Of a stretch of 64,000 nucleotides of DNA, positions 1-8,102 are shown in pieces (the first letter of the stretch is position 1; the number at the start of each line of letters is the position of its first letter). Both the position numbers and the translations under genes were made by a program. Source of the DNA: Limnobacter sp. CACIAM 66H1 (GTDB lineage Bacteria; Pseudomonadota; Gammaproteobacteria; Burkholderiales; Burkholderiaceae_B); contig NZ_LUJK01000012.1 in NCBI RefSeq assembly GCF_001601825.1, positions 1 through 64,000 of the forward strand. Direction: 5' to 3'. The notes under the pieces are model-generated. The model ran no database searches, had not been told where the DNA came from, and was given only the letters and a program-made list of their open reading frames with translations.

Positions 1-1
1 G

Positions 2-535
2 AACCGTGAATTCACAGAACTGGCCAACGAAGTGGGCCGTGTTGCAACAGGCACCACATTCAACGGCAATAACGTGTTCGCAGCTGCCAACAAAACCGTG
101 AACCTGCAAATTGGTTCTGGCAACGTGGCGTCTGACACACTGGGCGTTAACCTGACCGACACGGGCACGGCTGCTGGTAATGACTTGCAAACCACCCTGG
201 GTGGCGCAACACAGGCCGCAATCGTGACCGCATTTGGTGGTGTAGACACAGTGGCCAACGCAACAACTGCAATCACTGAAATTGACACTGCAATCAACGA
301 CATCACCAACCTGCGCGCCACAACTGGTGCTGGTTTGAGCCGACTGGATCAAGTGGTTTCTTCGCTTGAAACCACCAGCGCCAACCTCAGCTCTGCCCGT
401 GGACGAATCATGGATGCGGACTTCGCCAAAGAAACTGCAAACCTGACCCGTTCACAGATCCTGCAACAGGCCGGTACTGCCATGTTGGCCCAGGCCAACC
501 AGCTGCCCAACAACGTGTTGAGCTTGCTGCGTTAA
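2..535 (+). CDS. fliC: Flagellin, C-terminal part (5' end outside window)
   Basis: Flagellin subunit, polymerised into the extracellular filament. The reading frame is open from the first bases of the window, so only the last 177 residues are seen. They begin with the N-terminal D1-like stretch NREFTELANEVGRV, pass a short variable Thr/Ala/Asn-rich section, and end in the conserved C-terminal D1/D0 helices (LSSARGRIMDADFAKETANLTRSQ, then QAGTAMLAQANQ and a terminal LLR). The variable region is short, so the full protein is probably a small flagellin. A strong terminator follows 57 bases after the stop, and flaG-fliD lie next. Family assignment is certain; the exact paralogue is not known. Confidence 0.95.
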   Translation, partial: NREFTELANEVGRVATGTTFNGNNVFAAANKTVNLQIGSGNVASDTLGVNLTDTGTAAGNDLQTTLGGATQAAIVTAFGGVDTVANATTAITEIDTAINDITNLRATTGAGLSRLDQVVSSLETTSANLSSARGRIMDADFAKETANLTRSQILQQAGTAMLAQANQLPNNVLSLLR

Positions 536-591
536 TTCAGATTTGATCTGAAACCAGACGAGAATTTGCCAAAAGCAGATTCAAATCGAAC

Positions 592-626
592 AAAAAGCCC
601 GGTGAATCAAGCTCACCGGGCTTTTT
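592..626 (+). terminator. Rho-independent terminator after flagellin
   Basis: A perfect 14-bp stem (592-605 with 613-626) has a 7-base loop. The upper stem is GC-rich (AGCCCGGTGA / TCACCGGGCT) and the 3' arm ends in TTTTT. It separates the flagellin transcript from the flaG promoter just downstream. Confidence 0.92.
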
Positions 627-631
627 AACGT

Positions 632-659
632 TAAAGAAAACCCCTAAAGCTGCCGTTAA
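632..659 (+). promoter_or_regulatory. Putative sigma-28 (FliA) promoter of flaG-fliD
   Basis: TAAAG at 632-636 and GCCGTTAA at 652-659 resemble the FliA consensus TAAA-N15-GCCGATAA, with 7 of 8 bases in the -10 element. The spacing from TAAA is 16, one base longer than usual. It lies directly after the flagellin terminator and about 50 bases before flaG, where a late-class flagellar promoter is expected. Confidence 0.65.
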
Positions 660-711
660 TCAAGACATGGGGCCTTGTCTTGGCCTCGTAAAATTCGCAA
701 AGGTGGCGAAA

Positions 712-1056
712 ATGAACATTTCAAACATGGCTGATTATGCAACTGGCCTGCAGAAACCGCAGGACGCAACGAACACTAAACCGGCTCAAAACATGGGAGT
801 CCAATCACCCATGGGAGAACGGGCCGAGTTGAGCGTGAGCGAAGTACTTGAGGTGGTTCAGAAAGCAAACGCTGCCTTAACCAGCAATCAATCCAATTTG
901 AAGTTTTTGGTCGACAGTGACAACGGCAAACCGATTGTTCAAATTGTGGACCGGGAAACACAGGAAGTGTTGAAACAAATTCCGTCGGTTGAAATGCTGA
1001 AGATCGCAAAAGCCATCGAGAAAATGCAAGGCGTTCTCATGTCTCGCGAAGTCTAG
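712..1056 (+). CDS. flaG: FlaG family flagellar protein
   Basis: A 114-residue FlaG-family protein, a small cytoplasmic protein linked to filament length or formation in several bacteria. The C-terminal half carries the family core: FLVDSDNGKPIVQIVDR, then ETQEVLKQIPSVEMLKIAKAI. The N-terminal third is Asn/Gln/Met-rich and variable. An in-frame ATG exists at 667, but the start at 712 is preferred because AAGGTGG sits 7 bases upstream and the extra residues do not look like FlaG. fliD follows 22 bases later, probably on the same transcript from the sigma-28-like promoter. Confidence 0.9.
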   Translation: MNISNMADYATGLQKPQDATNTKPAQNMGVQSPMGERAELSVSEVLEVVQKANAALTSNQSNLKFLVDSDNGKPIVQIVDRETQEVLKQIPSVEMLKIAKAIEKMQGVLMSREV

Positions 1057-1078
1057 AACGCAACAAGGGGAATAAATC

Positions 1079-2728
1079 ATGGTAGGAATTTCATCGGCAG
1101 GTATTGGTTCGGGATTGGACATTGAGGGCATCATCAGCTCTTTGATGGCTGCTGAACGTATTCCACTGACCAAAGTAAGTCAGGAACGCACTGCGATCAA
1201 TACCAAGATTTCCATCTACGGCATCATCAAGAACTCGTTTGCAGACCTGAAATCAGCCGCTGACAAACTCAGCAACCTGAGCAATCTGAATCCATTGAAA
1301 GTGACTTCAAGCGACGACAAACAGGTGGCTGCGACGGCCAGCGCCAGCGCCGCCAAAGGCACTTACAGCATACAAGTGAGTCAACTGGCCAAAGCCCAAA
1401 GCGTGGCGGCATCCAGTGTAGCCACGGCCGACACCACCGTCGGTACAGGCAGCCTGACCATCACCTTGGGCAGCTATGACTCAGGCAGCAACACCTTTAC
1501 GAATAATCCGGATAAAACCCCGGTGACCATCAACATTGGCACCGGGCAGCAAACGCTGGACGGCATTCGTCAGGCCATTAACGATTCGAATTCAGGCGTA
1601 ACTGCCTCGATCATCAATGACGGTACCGGCGCTCGCTTGGTGTTGACCAGCAAGGAAACAGGTGCGGTGAATGGTTTTAAACTGGAAGTGGCTGACGCCG
1701 ACGGGAACAACACCGACACTGCCGGGCTGTCCAGGCTTGCCTTTGATCCCACAGCCGCAGTAGGCTCAGGTAAAAATGCCAGCTCGCTTCAAGTGGCGCA
1801 AAACGCCAACTTCACCATCAACAACCTGGCGGTCAGCAAGGCCAGCAACACAGTGACTGATGCAGTTCAGGGCCTCACCCTGAACCTGAAAGCCGTGACC
1901 ACCACGGCAGTGAATCTGGAAGTTGGGCTGGATGACACGGCACTGAAAACCACACTGGACGGATTCGTGTCCGCTTACAACAAGATTCGCGGCAATCTGA
2001 AAGACCAGCAGCAAAAAGATGCCACCTTGTCCAAGGAAACAACACCATCCACGCTCGAACGTGGTCTTCGCAATATTCTGCGTGAACAAGTGGCCCAATA
2101 CGGCCTAGGCTTGAGTGACATTGGTCTTAGCTTTGACAAAGACGGAGTTTTGTCACTCAACAAAAGCAAACTTGACTCAGCCGTGGCTGCAGACCCTTCC
2201 ATTCTGGAAAAGGTTTTCACCAACACCGCGACAAGCACTGACGCGCGTGTGAAGTACCTGGGTGCGAGCAGCATGACCCAGGAAGGCACTTATGCAGTCA
2301 ATATAAGCACGGCTTACGATGGCAGCAATACGATTGCAGGCACCATCAATGGTGTGGCGGGTACAGGTGTGGGCAATGTTCTGACCGGTGCTACCGGAAA
2401 CGCCAGCGAGGGTCTGCAATTCTCGGTGGTTCAAGGAGCCAGCGGCAACATGGGCTCGATTACCTTCAGCAAGGGCCTGGCTGAAAGGCTCAGCGACTGG
2501 ATAGGCAGCCTGACCGACGAAGGCGGCACCCTGGTATCCAGAACAGATGGACTAAACAGCAGAAAATCCCGCCTGGACGACCAGGAAGACCGAATCAACC
2601 TGCGACTTGAACAGGTGGAAAAGCGCTACCGCGCCCAATTCACGGCGCTGGACTCGATGTTGGCCAGCATGCAGCAAACCAGCTCTTATCTCAGCCAGCA
2701 ACTGGCCGCGCTGGCCCAACAGCGGTAA
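1079..2728 (+). CDS. fliD: Flagellar filament cap protein (HAP2)
   Basis: FliD forms the pentameric cap that folds flagellin monomers onto the growing filament tip. The 549 residues show the FliD N-terminal domain (about 5-105, starting GIGSGLDIEGIISSLMAAE), a hook-IN-like repeat (about 150-192, QTLDGIRQAINDSNSGVTA) and the FliD C-terminal domain (about 230-545) ending in long heptad-rich helices (SRKSRLDDQEDRINLRLEQV). AAGGGG lies 8 bases before the ATG. It is followed by its secretion partners fliS and fliT, the usual order. Confidence 0.97.
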   Translation: MVGISSAGIGSGLDIEGIISSLMAAERIPLTKVSQERTAINTKISIYGIIKNSFADLKSAADKLSNLSNLNPLKVTSSDDKQVAATASASAAKGTYSIQVSQLAKAQSVAASSVATADTTVGTGSLTITLGSYDSGSNTFTNNPDKTPVTINIGTGQQTLDGIRQAINDSNSGVTASIINDGTGARLVLTSKETGAVNGFKLEVADADGNNTDTAGLSRLAFDPTAAVGSGKNASSLQVAQNANFTINNLAVSKASNTVTDAVQGLTLNLKAVTTTAVNLEVGLDDTALKTTLDGFVSAYNKIRGNLKDQQQKDATLSKETTPSTLERGLRNILREQVAQYGLGLSDIGLSFDKDGVLSLNKSKLDSAVAADPSILEKVFTNTATSTDARVKYLGASSMTQEGTYAVNISTAYDGSNTIAGTINGVAGTGVGNVLTGATGNASEGLQFSVVQGASGNMGSITFSKGLAERLSDWIGSLTDEGGTLVSRTDGLNSRKSRLDDQEDRINLRLEQVEKRYRAQFTALDSMLASMQQTSSYLSQQLAALAQQR

Positions 2729-2749
2729 GCGCGGAACTGTGCCCTAAAA

Positions 2750-2778
2750 CCCCTGTTTTTAGTCGGATCAAACAGGGG
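2750..2778 (+). other. Hairpin between fliD and fliS
   Basis: A perfect 9-bp inverted repeat (CCCCTGTTT 2750-2758, AAACAGGGG 2770-2778) with an 11-base loop sits 22 bases after the fliD stop. There is no U-tract, so it is not a classic terminator. It could stabilise the fliD mRNA end or reduce read-through into fliS. Confidence 0.55.
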
Positions 2779-2826
2779 CTACAGGCCCTACCATTTGTTT
2801 AAGACAAATTACCAAGTGAACGCACC

Positions 2827-3219
2827 ATGATGTACGGCGCAAAAGCATACGCACAGGTAGGACTGGAAACAGGCATCAACAGTGCCTCACCCCACGGCCT
2901 CATTGTGATGCTTTACGAAGGGGCAATCGAGGCCATTCGCAAAGCCAAAATTTACCTTGAAATGCAAAACATCGAGATGAAGACCAAATCGGTGGACAAG
3001 GCGCTGCGCATCATCAAAGACGGATTGACTGCGTCGCTGGACGTGAATGCTGGCGGTGCGCTGGCTCAGCAATTGCTCGCACTGTACGACTACATCGGCA
3101 AAGAACTGATTTTGGCCAACGCCCAAAACAGTCCGGAACGCATGGACACCTGCATCGACTTGCTGGACGACTTGCGCACTGCCTGGCTGGAAATAGGCCA
3201 AACCGTCACCAAACCATAA
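2827..3219 (+). CDS. fliS: Flagellar export chaperone FliS
   Basis: FliS binds flagellin in the cytoplasm and prevents premature polymerisation before export. The 130 residues match the family in length, with the N-terminal YGAKAYAQVGLETGINSASPHGLIVMLYEGAIEAI signature broken over helices 1 and 2, and an all-helical remainder. Two adjacent ATG codons (2827, 2830) could serve as the start. It is followed closely by fliT. Confidence 0.95.
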   Translation: MMYGAKAYAQVGLETGINSASPHGLIVMLYEGAIEAIRKAKIYLEMQNIEMKTKSVDKALRIIKDGLTASLDVNAGGALAQQLLALYDYIGKELILANAQNSPERMDTCIDLLDDLRTAWLEIGQTVTKP

Positions 3220-3245
3220 CAACATACTTAGGACCGCTCTCGACC

Positions 3246-3593
3246 ATGATCTTCGCGACAGACAACAACGGTGCAATCATGAAGTTGTACGCAGCCATAG
3301 CGAATCAAAGCCAGGTGATGCTTGATTCGGCCAAGGCCGGCAATTGGGATGAGTTGTGTGCTGCTGAAGAACAGTGCTCAAAATTGATCCACGAGCTTCA
3401 GGCAATCAAGGAAGCACAACAAACCGAGTTGAATGAAAAGGAACGCAGCCAGCACATTGGCTATCTGAAAAAGATTCTGGCTGATGACGCTGCCATTCGC
3501 GACATCACTGAACCCCGCCTTAAGCAGTTGGAAGAATTTCTTCGCGCAGCCAACAACTCGCAGAAACTCAGCAACTCTTATGGGTCCAACTAA
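3246..3593 (+). CDS. fliT: Flagellar protein FliT (FliD chaperone)
   Basis: A 115-residue, highly charged, all-helical protein. Position after fliS, length, and the FliT-like pattern (WDELCAAEEQCSKLIHEL in the first half, IRDITEPRLKQLEEFL in the second) identify it as FliT, the chaperone of FliD. In enterobacteria FliT also restrains FlhDC. An internal ATG at 3279 could be an alternative start. Sequence conservation in this family is low, so the call leans on context. Confidence 0.82.
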   Translation: MIFATDNNGAIMKLYAAIANQSQVMLDSAKAGNWDELCAAEEQCSKLIHELQAIKEAQQTELNEKERSQHIGYLKKILADDAAIRDITEPRLKQLEEFLRAANNSQKLSNSYGSN

Positions 3594-3623
3594 GCCATTG
3601 CGCTAAAGCAACGGGTGTGAGAC

Positions 3624-4889
3624 ATGACATTAACCCCGGTTAAATCGGCTCCGCCCAGCGTCAATTCTGTACTTCAATCCAATCCTGGGGATCGTGTTTC
3701 GTCTGGCAAAGGCGAGATCGCACCTGTGGTTGCCATACTGACCCGTCAACTCCCGCTACCACAAGCCCAGCAACTTGCCGGGCAAACCGCCTTGGTGCGT
3801 GTGGTGAAAGGAGGTCCGGGCAATGAGGCAGAACTGGAGTTTGGCGGCCAGAACATTCAAGTCAAATTACCTCCTGGACGACAGCTCACTGCGGGTGAAA
3901 TGGTCACCGTCGCCTTTGCCCTGTCCGGCAAAGGGGATGACTTGTCCGCAGGTGGCAGCAGCGGCAGTAAGAAAATTGCTGAAGCCCGCAATCTGCTCAC
4001 GCCTTTGCCCGCAACCACTGAGGATGGTGAGGCTCAGGACTCCCCCAGTTTCGTGGATCGACTCTCGGGCACAGCGCGACTGATTGGTCTTCTTGAACGT
4101 TTGGGCCAGGGTTCACCTACCCAAGTGTCCACCTCGGTGATGACCAGCCTGAAGCAATTGAGTGCACAGTTTCAAACACAAACCAACCTGCCCGGCGTCT
4201 TGCTGGCTGACCCCGACAATACAACGCCCAATACCCGCGCCGTGGCGCAAACTACACCTCAAAGCCAGGTGCAACATGCCCAAAGTGTGAACACATCGAA
4301 CCAACTGAACAACAGTCTTGCTGGTGTATTGGCAAAACAGGTCAGTGCTGCCGTAGAAAACAGCGGTTTGTTTTACGAATCGCATTTACAACAGTGGGCC
4401 AATGGCCAACGCAGTACCGACCAAATTGCAAGAGAGCCTCAAGCGCGATTCGGACAGGAACAGGTGATCTCGGAAAAAGGTCTGAACCCCTCTGCCGTCG
4501 ATCAATCGGTCAAACTGGTTACTGCGCAACTGGCTGCACTGGACAACAATCGAATTTCTCTGGCGCTTAGCGGCTTGTTGGGACACCCGGTTCAAATCGA
4601 CATTGAACCAGACCACGAACAGGCCGGAGATCAGGAAGAGCCGAACAGCGAGGAGCCTGCCCGCCCCTGGGTTGCACGCCTGAAACTGGACATGGCTCAT
4701 TTGGGTGAACTGAATGTCCGGGTGCGTATGGTAGGTTCACAATGTGATGTGCAAATTACCGGATCTGCACGCAGCAAACAGGTCATTGATCCCCATTGGC
4801 AAACCTTTCGGCAAGCCATGGATGACAAAGGACTCAAGCTGGTCCACGGCCAATTCATGACACCGACGGGGTTGGAAATTGGCGAATAA
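3624..4889 (+). CDS. FliK-like flagellar hook-length control family protein
   Basis: A 421-residue protein with a Gln/Ser/Pro-rich, low-complexity N-terminal two thirds and a C-terminal Flg_hook-like domain (about 340-420: VARLKLDMAHLGELNVRVRM, then GLKLVHGQFM). This is the layout of FliK, the secreted hook ruler that flips export specificity through the FlhB C-domain. A second, more typical FliK is encoded at 13467, so this is a paralogue or divergent member. It overlaps by 11 bases a gene for a free-standing FlhB-C-like domain, its expected partner. The function of the pair is inferred from homology and position only. Confidence 0.8.
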   Translation: MTLTPVKSAPPSVNSVLQSNPGDRVSSGKGEIAPVVAILTRQLPLPQAQQLAGQTALVRVVKGGPGNEAELEFGGQNIQVKLPPGRQLTAGEMVTVAFALSGKGDDLSAGGSSGSKKIAEARNLLTPLPATTEDGEAQDSPSFVDRLSGTARLIGLLERLGQGSPTQVSTSVMTSLKQLSAQFQTQTNLPGVLLADPDNTTPNTRAVAQTTPQSQVQHAQSVNTSNQLNNSLAGVLAKQVSAAVENSGLFYESHLQQWANGQRSTDQIAREPQARFGQEQVISEKGLNPSAVDQSVKLVTAQLAALDNNRISLALSGLLGHPVQIDIEPDHEQAGDQEEPNSEEPARPWVARLKLDMAHLGELNVRVRMVGSQCDVQITGSARSKQVIDPHWQTFRQAMDDKGLKLVHGQFMTPTGLEIGE

Positions 4890-5160
4890 ACTCAGCCCCC
4901 AACAAGCCGTGGCCTTGGCTTACCTAGAACACTCAGGTGCACCCAAGGTGGTGGCCAAAGGTCAAGGCTTAATTGCAGAACAAATTATCCAGAAAGCCAA
5001 AGAATCCGGAGTGTTTGTTCACGAAAGTCGCGAGCTGGTCTCGTTGCTGATGAATGTCGACCTGGACCAACAAATTCCACCGGGTCTCTACCAGGCGATT
5101 GCAGAATTGTTGGCCTGGGTGTATCAAATAGAAAACAAAGAATTCAGTACAGAGGGATAG
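4879..5160 (+). CDS. Free-standing FlhB/YscU C-terminal-like domain
   Basis: A 93-residue protein resembling the cytoplasmic C-terminal domain of FlhB, the export-apparatus switch protein. The aligned core is AVALAYLEHSGAPKVVAKGQ and AKESGVFVHESRELVSLL. Where FlhB carries the self-cleaving NPTH motif, this protein has SPQQ at residues 6-9, so it begins essentially at the post-cleavage fragment and should not autocleave. The start is TTG at 4879, inside the end of the upstream gene, implying translational coupling with the FliK-like protein. It has no membrane segments. Similar orphan FlhB-C domains occur in other flagellated bacteria; their role is unclear. Confidence 0.82.
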   Translation: MANKLSPQQAVALAYLEHSGAPKVVAKGQGLIAEQIIQKAKESGVFVHESRELVSLLMNVDLDQQIPPGLYQAIAELLAWVYQIENKEFSTEG

Positions 5161-5162
5161 TC

Positions 5163-5918
5163 ATGAGTCACAACACCAGTATCGCCCCAGAACGCGATCA
5201 AAAACTGCTTGAGGAATTCAGTTTGAGCGCAGTACCCACTGTGCGCAAACTACTCACCACCATCGATGAAGACGAGCATGAGCTGTATGTATACCTGCAA
5301 GCCGACCACACTCAGTTTGTCACTGAAATACTGAATATCGATTGGACCAGCGGCCTCATGTGGCTGGGTACACCCTACGACAAAACCCTCAGTAGCAAGT
5401 GCGATGCTTCAACGGCCTATGTCATGGTGAGTTTTCCGGACGGCGTGAAAGTGCAGTTTGCAGGCATGGGAATTCTACAGAGCCAATACCAGGGGGCTGA
5501 TGCCCTGCGCGTTGCCATACCCAAAACCGTCGTTCGCCTGCAACGGCGAAATTACTTCCGGGTGATGGCCGATGAGGAATTAAACGCACAGGTCAAACTT
5601 GAAATTCCAACGGTGAGCAGCCCAATCAGCCTGATCGACATCAGCCTTGCTGGCTGTGGCTTGTCATTACAAACACCACCCAGCCTTCATCAGGCGGGAG
5701 AAGTCATTCAGGATGTTCGCCTCACATTGCCCGACGGCGAAGGCAGCATGTTGGTGGAGTTGGTGGTGCGAAACATCAAGCCGATGGCTGACCACCCGGA
5801 AATGGTCCAACTCGGATGTGAAATGAAAACGGTAGAACGGGGCGCCGAACGCAGGCTGCAGCGGTTTCTGCTCGCCACAGAACGCCGACAACGCGCCAAC
5901 CTGCATTCGATCGACTAG
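5163..5918 (+). CDS. ycgR: YcgR-type flagellar brake protein (c-di-GMP receptor)
   Basis: A 251-residue c-di-GMP effector that binds the flagellar motor and slows or biases rotation. The N-terminal YcgR domain (about 15-120) precedes a PilZ domain (about 124-240). The PilZ ligand residues are present: the RxxxR box as R129-N-Y-F-R133 and the DxSxxG box as D159-I-S-L-A-G164. It starts 3 bases after the FlhB-C-like gene and closes the flaG-fliD operon. It converges on the HerA-like gene with only 12 bases between them. Confidence 0.93.
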   Translation: MSHNTSIAPERDQKLLEEFSLSAVPTVRKLLTTIDEDEHELYVYLQADHTQFVTEILNIDWTSGLMWLGTPYDKTLSSKCDASTAYVMVSFPDGVKVQFAGMGILQSQYQGADALRVAIPKTVVRLQRRNYFRVMADEELNAQVKLEIPTVSSPISLIDISLAGCGLSLQTPPSLHQAGEVIQDVRLTLPDGEGSMLVELVVRNIKPMADHPEMVQLGCEMKTVERGAERRLQRFLLATERRQRANLHSID

Positions 5919-5930
5919 GTGCTGGATGTG

Positions 5931-7472
5931 TCAGCGTCGCTTGCTGCCACCCAGCAGAGAACCAAGAATGCCACGCATCAGCTCACGCCCTACCTGTGAG
6001 CCAATGCTGCGCGCCGCACTCTTCGCCATGGTCTCTGCCACACTCTGGCGCTTGCGCCCACCCGCCGAGCTGGTACCAAACAGCATGTCTCCCAGACCGC
6101 TGAGCGTACTCTTCTCTTCGGCGGCTTGAGTCCCGCCCTGTGCAGCGGGCGTCTCGGCAGCGTCCTGCGCCGCCATCGCCTGCTCGGTGCGCGCTTTCAA
6201 CATTTCAAAAGCCGATTCACGATCCACCGCTTTTTCATACACCCCTGCCACCAATGAATTGGCAATCAACTCCTTGCATTGCTCGGGGCTGGCCGGACCA
6301 AACTTGCTGGCCGGTGGATACACCCAGGCGCGGCAAGTTGGGCTGGGAGTACCCTTCGGATCGAGAAAACTGACCAAGGCTTCACCGACACCCAACTCGG
6401 TAATGGCGGCTTCAATGTCCAGGCCAGCATTCGGACGCATGGTTTCCGCCGCCACTTTGACCGCTTTCTGATCGCGCGGAGTGAACGCCCTCAGGGCATG
6501 CTGAACGCGATTACCGAGCTGCCCCAACACCGAATCAGGAACATCCAGCGGATTCTGGGTCACGAAATAAACACCTACACCTTTGGAACGGATCAGGCGA
6601 ACCACCAGCTCCACTTTTTCAATCAATGGCTTGGGCGCATCGGTGAACAACAGGTGAGCCTCGTCAAAGAAAAACACCATTTTGGGTTTCTCGACATCAC
6701 CCACTTCAGGAAGATTCTCGAACAGCTCAGACAACAACCACAACAGGAATGTGGCGTAAAGCTTTGGCGAATTCATCAACTGATTGGCTGCCAGAATGTT
6801 GATGATGCCCTTGCCGTTTGAGTCAGTTTGCATCAGGTCATCAATATTCAACATGGGCTCACCGAAGAACTTGTCGGCGCCTTGCCCTTCCAGGGCCAGC
6901 AGGCCGCGCTGAATGGCGCCCACCGAAGCCGAAGAAATATTGCCGTACTCGGTGGTGAACTGCTTGGCATTTTCACCCACGAACTGCAGCATGGCGCGCA
7001 GGTCCTTCAAGTCCAGCAACAGCATGCCGTTGTCGTCGGCAATTTTAAATACCAGGTTCAACACACCTTCCTGCGTGTCGTTCAAACCCAGCAAACGGCC
7101 CAACAACAAAGGCCCCATATCGGAGATGGTGGCACGTACCGGGTGGCCCTGTTCACCAAACACATCCCACAAAGTCACCGGGCTGCCTGCAAATTCCGGC
7201 ACAGGAATGCCAGTCATTTTCAGACGCTCTTCAAATTTCGGAGAAGTTTTCCCGGGCTGGGAAATACCGGTCAAGTCGCCTTTCACATCGGCCATGAACA
7301 CTGGCGTACCCATTCGTGAAAAAGCTTCGGCCAATACCTGCAAAGTAACTGTTTTGCCCGTGCCGGTTGCACCAGTAATCAAGCCATGCCGATTGGCCAA
7401 CTGAGGCAACATAAAGAGGTCGGTTGCGGTTTCGGCTCGGTTGTCTCGGGCAATCGGGAAAGGTGCAATCAT
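5931..7472 (-). CDS. HerA-like/DUF853 ATPase (YjgR family)
   Basis: A 513-residue P-loop ATPase of the DUF853/HerA-related family. Walker A is GATGTGKT (34-41), Walker B is MVFFFDEAH (265-273), and an arginine-rich region ([22 protein letters not shown]) follows, typical of FtsK/HerA-type motors. The C-terminus is basic (GGSKRR). Cellular function is not established for this family. It lies 82 bases downstream of fliE on the same strand. That arrangement may be incidental, since nothing in the protein points to motility. Confidence 0.88.
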   Translation of the reverse strand: MIAPFPIARDNRAETATDLFMLPQLANRHGLITGATGTGKTVTLQVLAEAFSRMGTPVFMADVKGDLTGISQPGKTSPKFEERLKMTGIPVPEFAGSPVTLWDVFGEQGHPVRATISDMGPLLLGRLLGLNDTQEGVLNLVFKIADDNGMLLLDLKDLRAMLQFVGENAKQFTTEYGNISSASVGAIQRGLLALEGQGADKFFGEPMLNIDDLMQTDSNGKGIINILAANQLMNSPKLYATFLLWLLSELFENLPEVGDVEKPKMVFFFDEAHLLFTDAPKPLIEKVELVVRLIRSKGVGVYFVTQNPLDVPDSVLGQLGNRVQHALRAFTPRDQKAVKVAAETMRPNAGLDIEAAITELGVGEALVSFLDPKGTPSPTCRAWVYPPASKFGPASPEQCKELIANSLVAGVYEKAVDRESAFEMLKARTEQAMAAQDAAETPAAQGGTQAAEEKSTLSGLGDMLFGTSSAGGRKRQSVAETMAKSAARSIGSQVGRELMRGILGSLLGGSKRR

Positions 7473-7554
7473 GGGCTGGGCTCCAGTTCTTCAATGGGGT
7501 CAATGAACTGGATTGTGCCACAGCCTGTCTGGAATTCAGAACGACTTCAAAACA

Positions 7555-7878
7555 TTACACAGGCATGTTCATGATGTCGTTGTAGGCCTGAAGAATTTTG
7601 TTACGCGCCTGAACCACCGCTGTGAATTGCAGCGATGAAGTATTCATGGCGATCACCGTTTCTTCAACCGAGGCAGTGGGGTCATCCATCTGCAAACGCT
7701 TGCCCAGGTCAGCAGCCTTGTCGGCCGACAGGCTTGCGCTTTCCAAAGCCTTGGCAATGGCATCAGCGAACGAGGCCTGGTCAAGTGCCTGTGGCTTGCT
7801 GGTCAGCGACGGGCTCTTGATGGCATCTGTTACCGCACTGCTTAACAGGCCACTCACGGCCCCCATTTTGTCGATCAT
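7555..7878 (-). CDS. fliE: Flagellar hook-basal body complex protein FliE
   Basis: FliE joins the MS ring to the rod and is among the first exported substrates. The 107 residues end with the hallmark C-terminal helix (SVEETVIAMNTSSLQFTAVVQARNKILQAYNDIMNMPV, broken here by a turn before QFTA). A longer frame runs upstream to 7938, but the ATG at 7878 has GGAGTG 6 bases before it and gives the family length. It is divergent from fliF, a common betaproteobacterial arrangement. Confidence 0.95.
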   Translation of the reverse strand: MIDKMGAVSGLLSSAVTDAIKSPSLTSKPQALDQASFADAIAKALESASLSADKAADLGKRLQMDDPTASVEETVIAMNTSSLQFTAVVQARNKILQAYNDIMNMPV

Positions 7879-7953
7879 GAAACACTCCAACGCGGAATTA
7901 TTGTTTGTACCCTCTCTTTGTACAGGCAAGCGGGGCAAGCCATTGCCACAAAC

Positions 7954-7979
7954 AAGGGGTAAAACCCCCCTTATTTTTT
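7954..7979 (+). other. Terminator-like hairpin between divergent fliE and fliF
   Basis: AAGGGG (7954-7959) pairs with CCCCTT (7967-7972) across a 7-base loop, followed by ATTTTTT. The form and orientation are those of a plus-strand intrinsic terminator, yet no plus-strand gene lies upstream (fliE is on the minus strand). It may end a transcript antisense to fliE, or act as a hairpin in the fliE leader when read on the other strand. Confidence 0.5.
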
Positions 7980-7990
7980 AAACGTCACCC

Positions 7991-8017
7991 TCAAGTTTTT
8001 GAAATAGGTGCCGTTAA
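7991..8017 (+). promoter_or_regulatory. Putative sigma-28 (FliA) promoter of fliF operon
   Basis: TCAAGTTT (7991-7998) and GCCGTTAA (8010-8017) are separated by 11 bases, exactly the FliA consensus layout TAAAGTTT-N11-GCCGATAA, each element matching 7 of 8. The -10 variant GCCGTTAA is the same one found before flaG. fliF starts 85 bases downstream. A 6-bp inverted repeat (GCTTGC 8038-8043, GCAAGC 8052-8057) lies in the expected leader. Whether other sigma factors also act here cannot be told. Confidence 0.62.
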
Positions 8018-8102
8018 AGCCCCCTTTTTACTGAATTGCTTGCATACCCCAGCAAGCACAATGCATAGGTAGAACAATATTTAACCCACATGCAGGTATT
8101 CC

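Noticed and set aside
776-1173. Minus-strand open frames over flaG and the start of fliD
   Set aside because: They lie opposite well-identified genes, have no ribosome sites and no recognisable protein features.
6140-7404. Several plus-strand frames of up to 180 codons opposite the HerA-like gene
   Set aside because: Antisense to a gene with clear Walker motifs; residue composition is His/Gln-rich as expected from a shadow frame.
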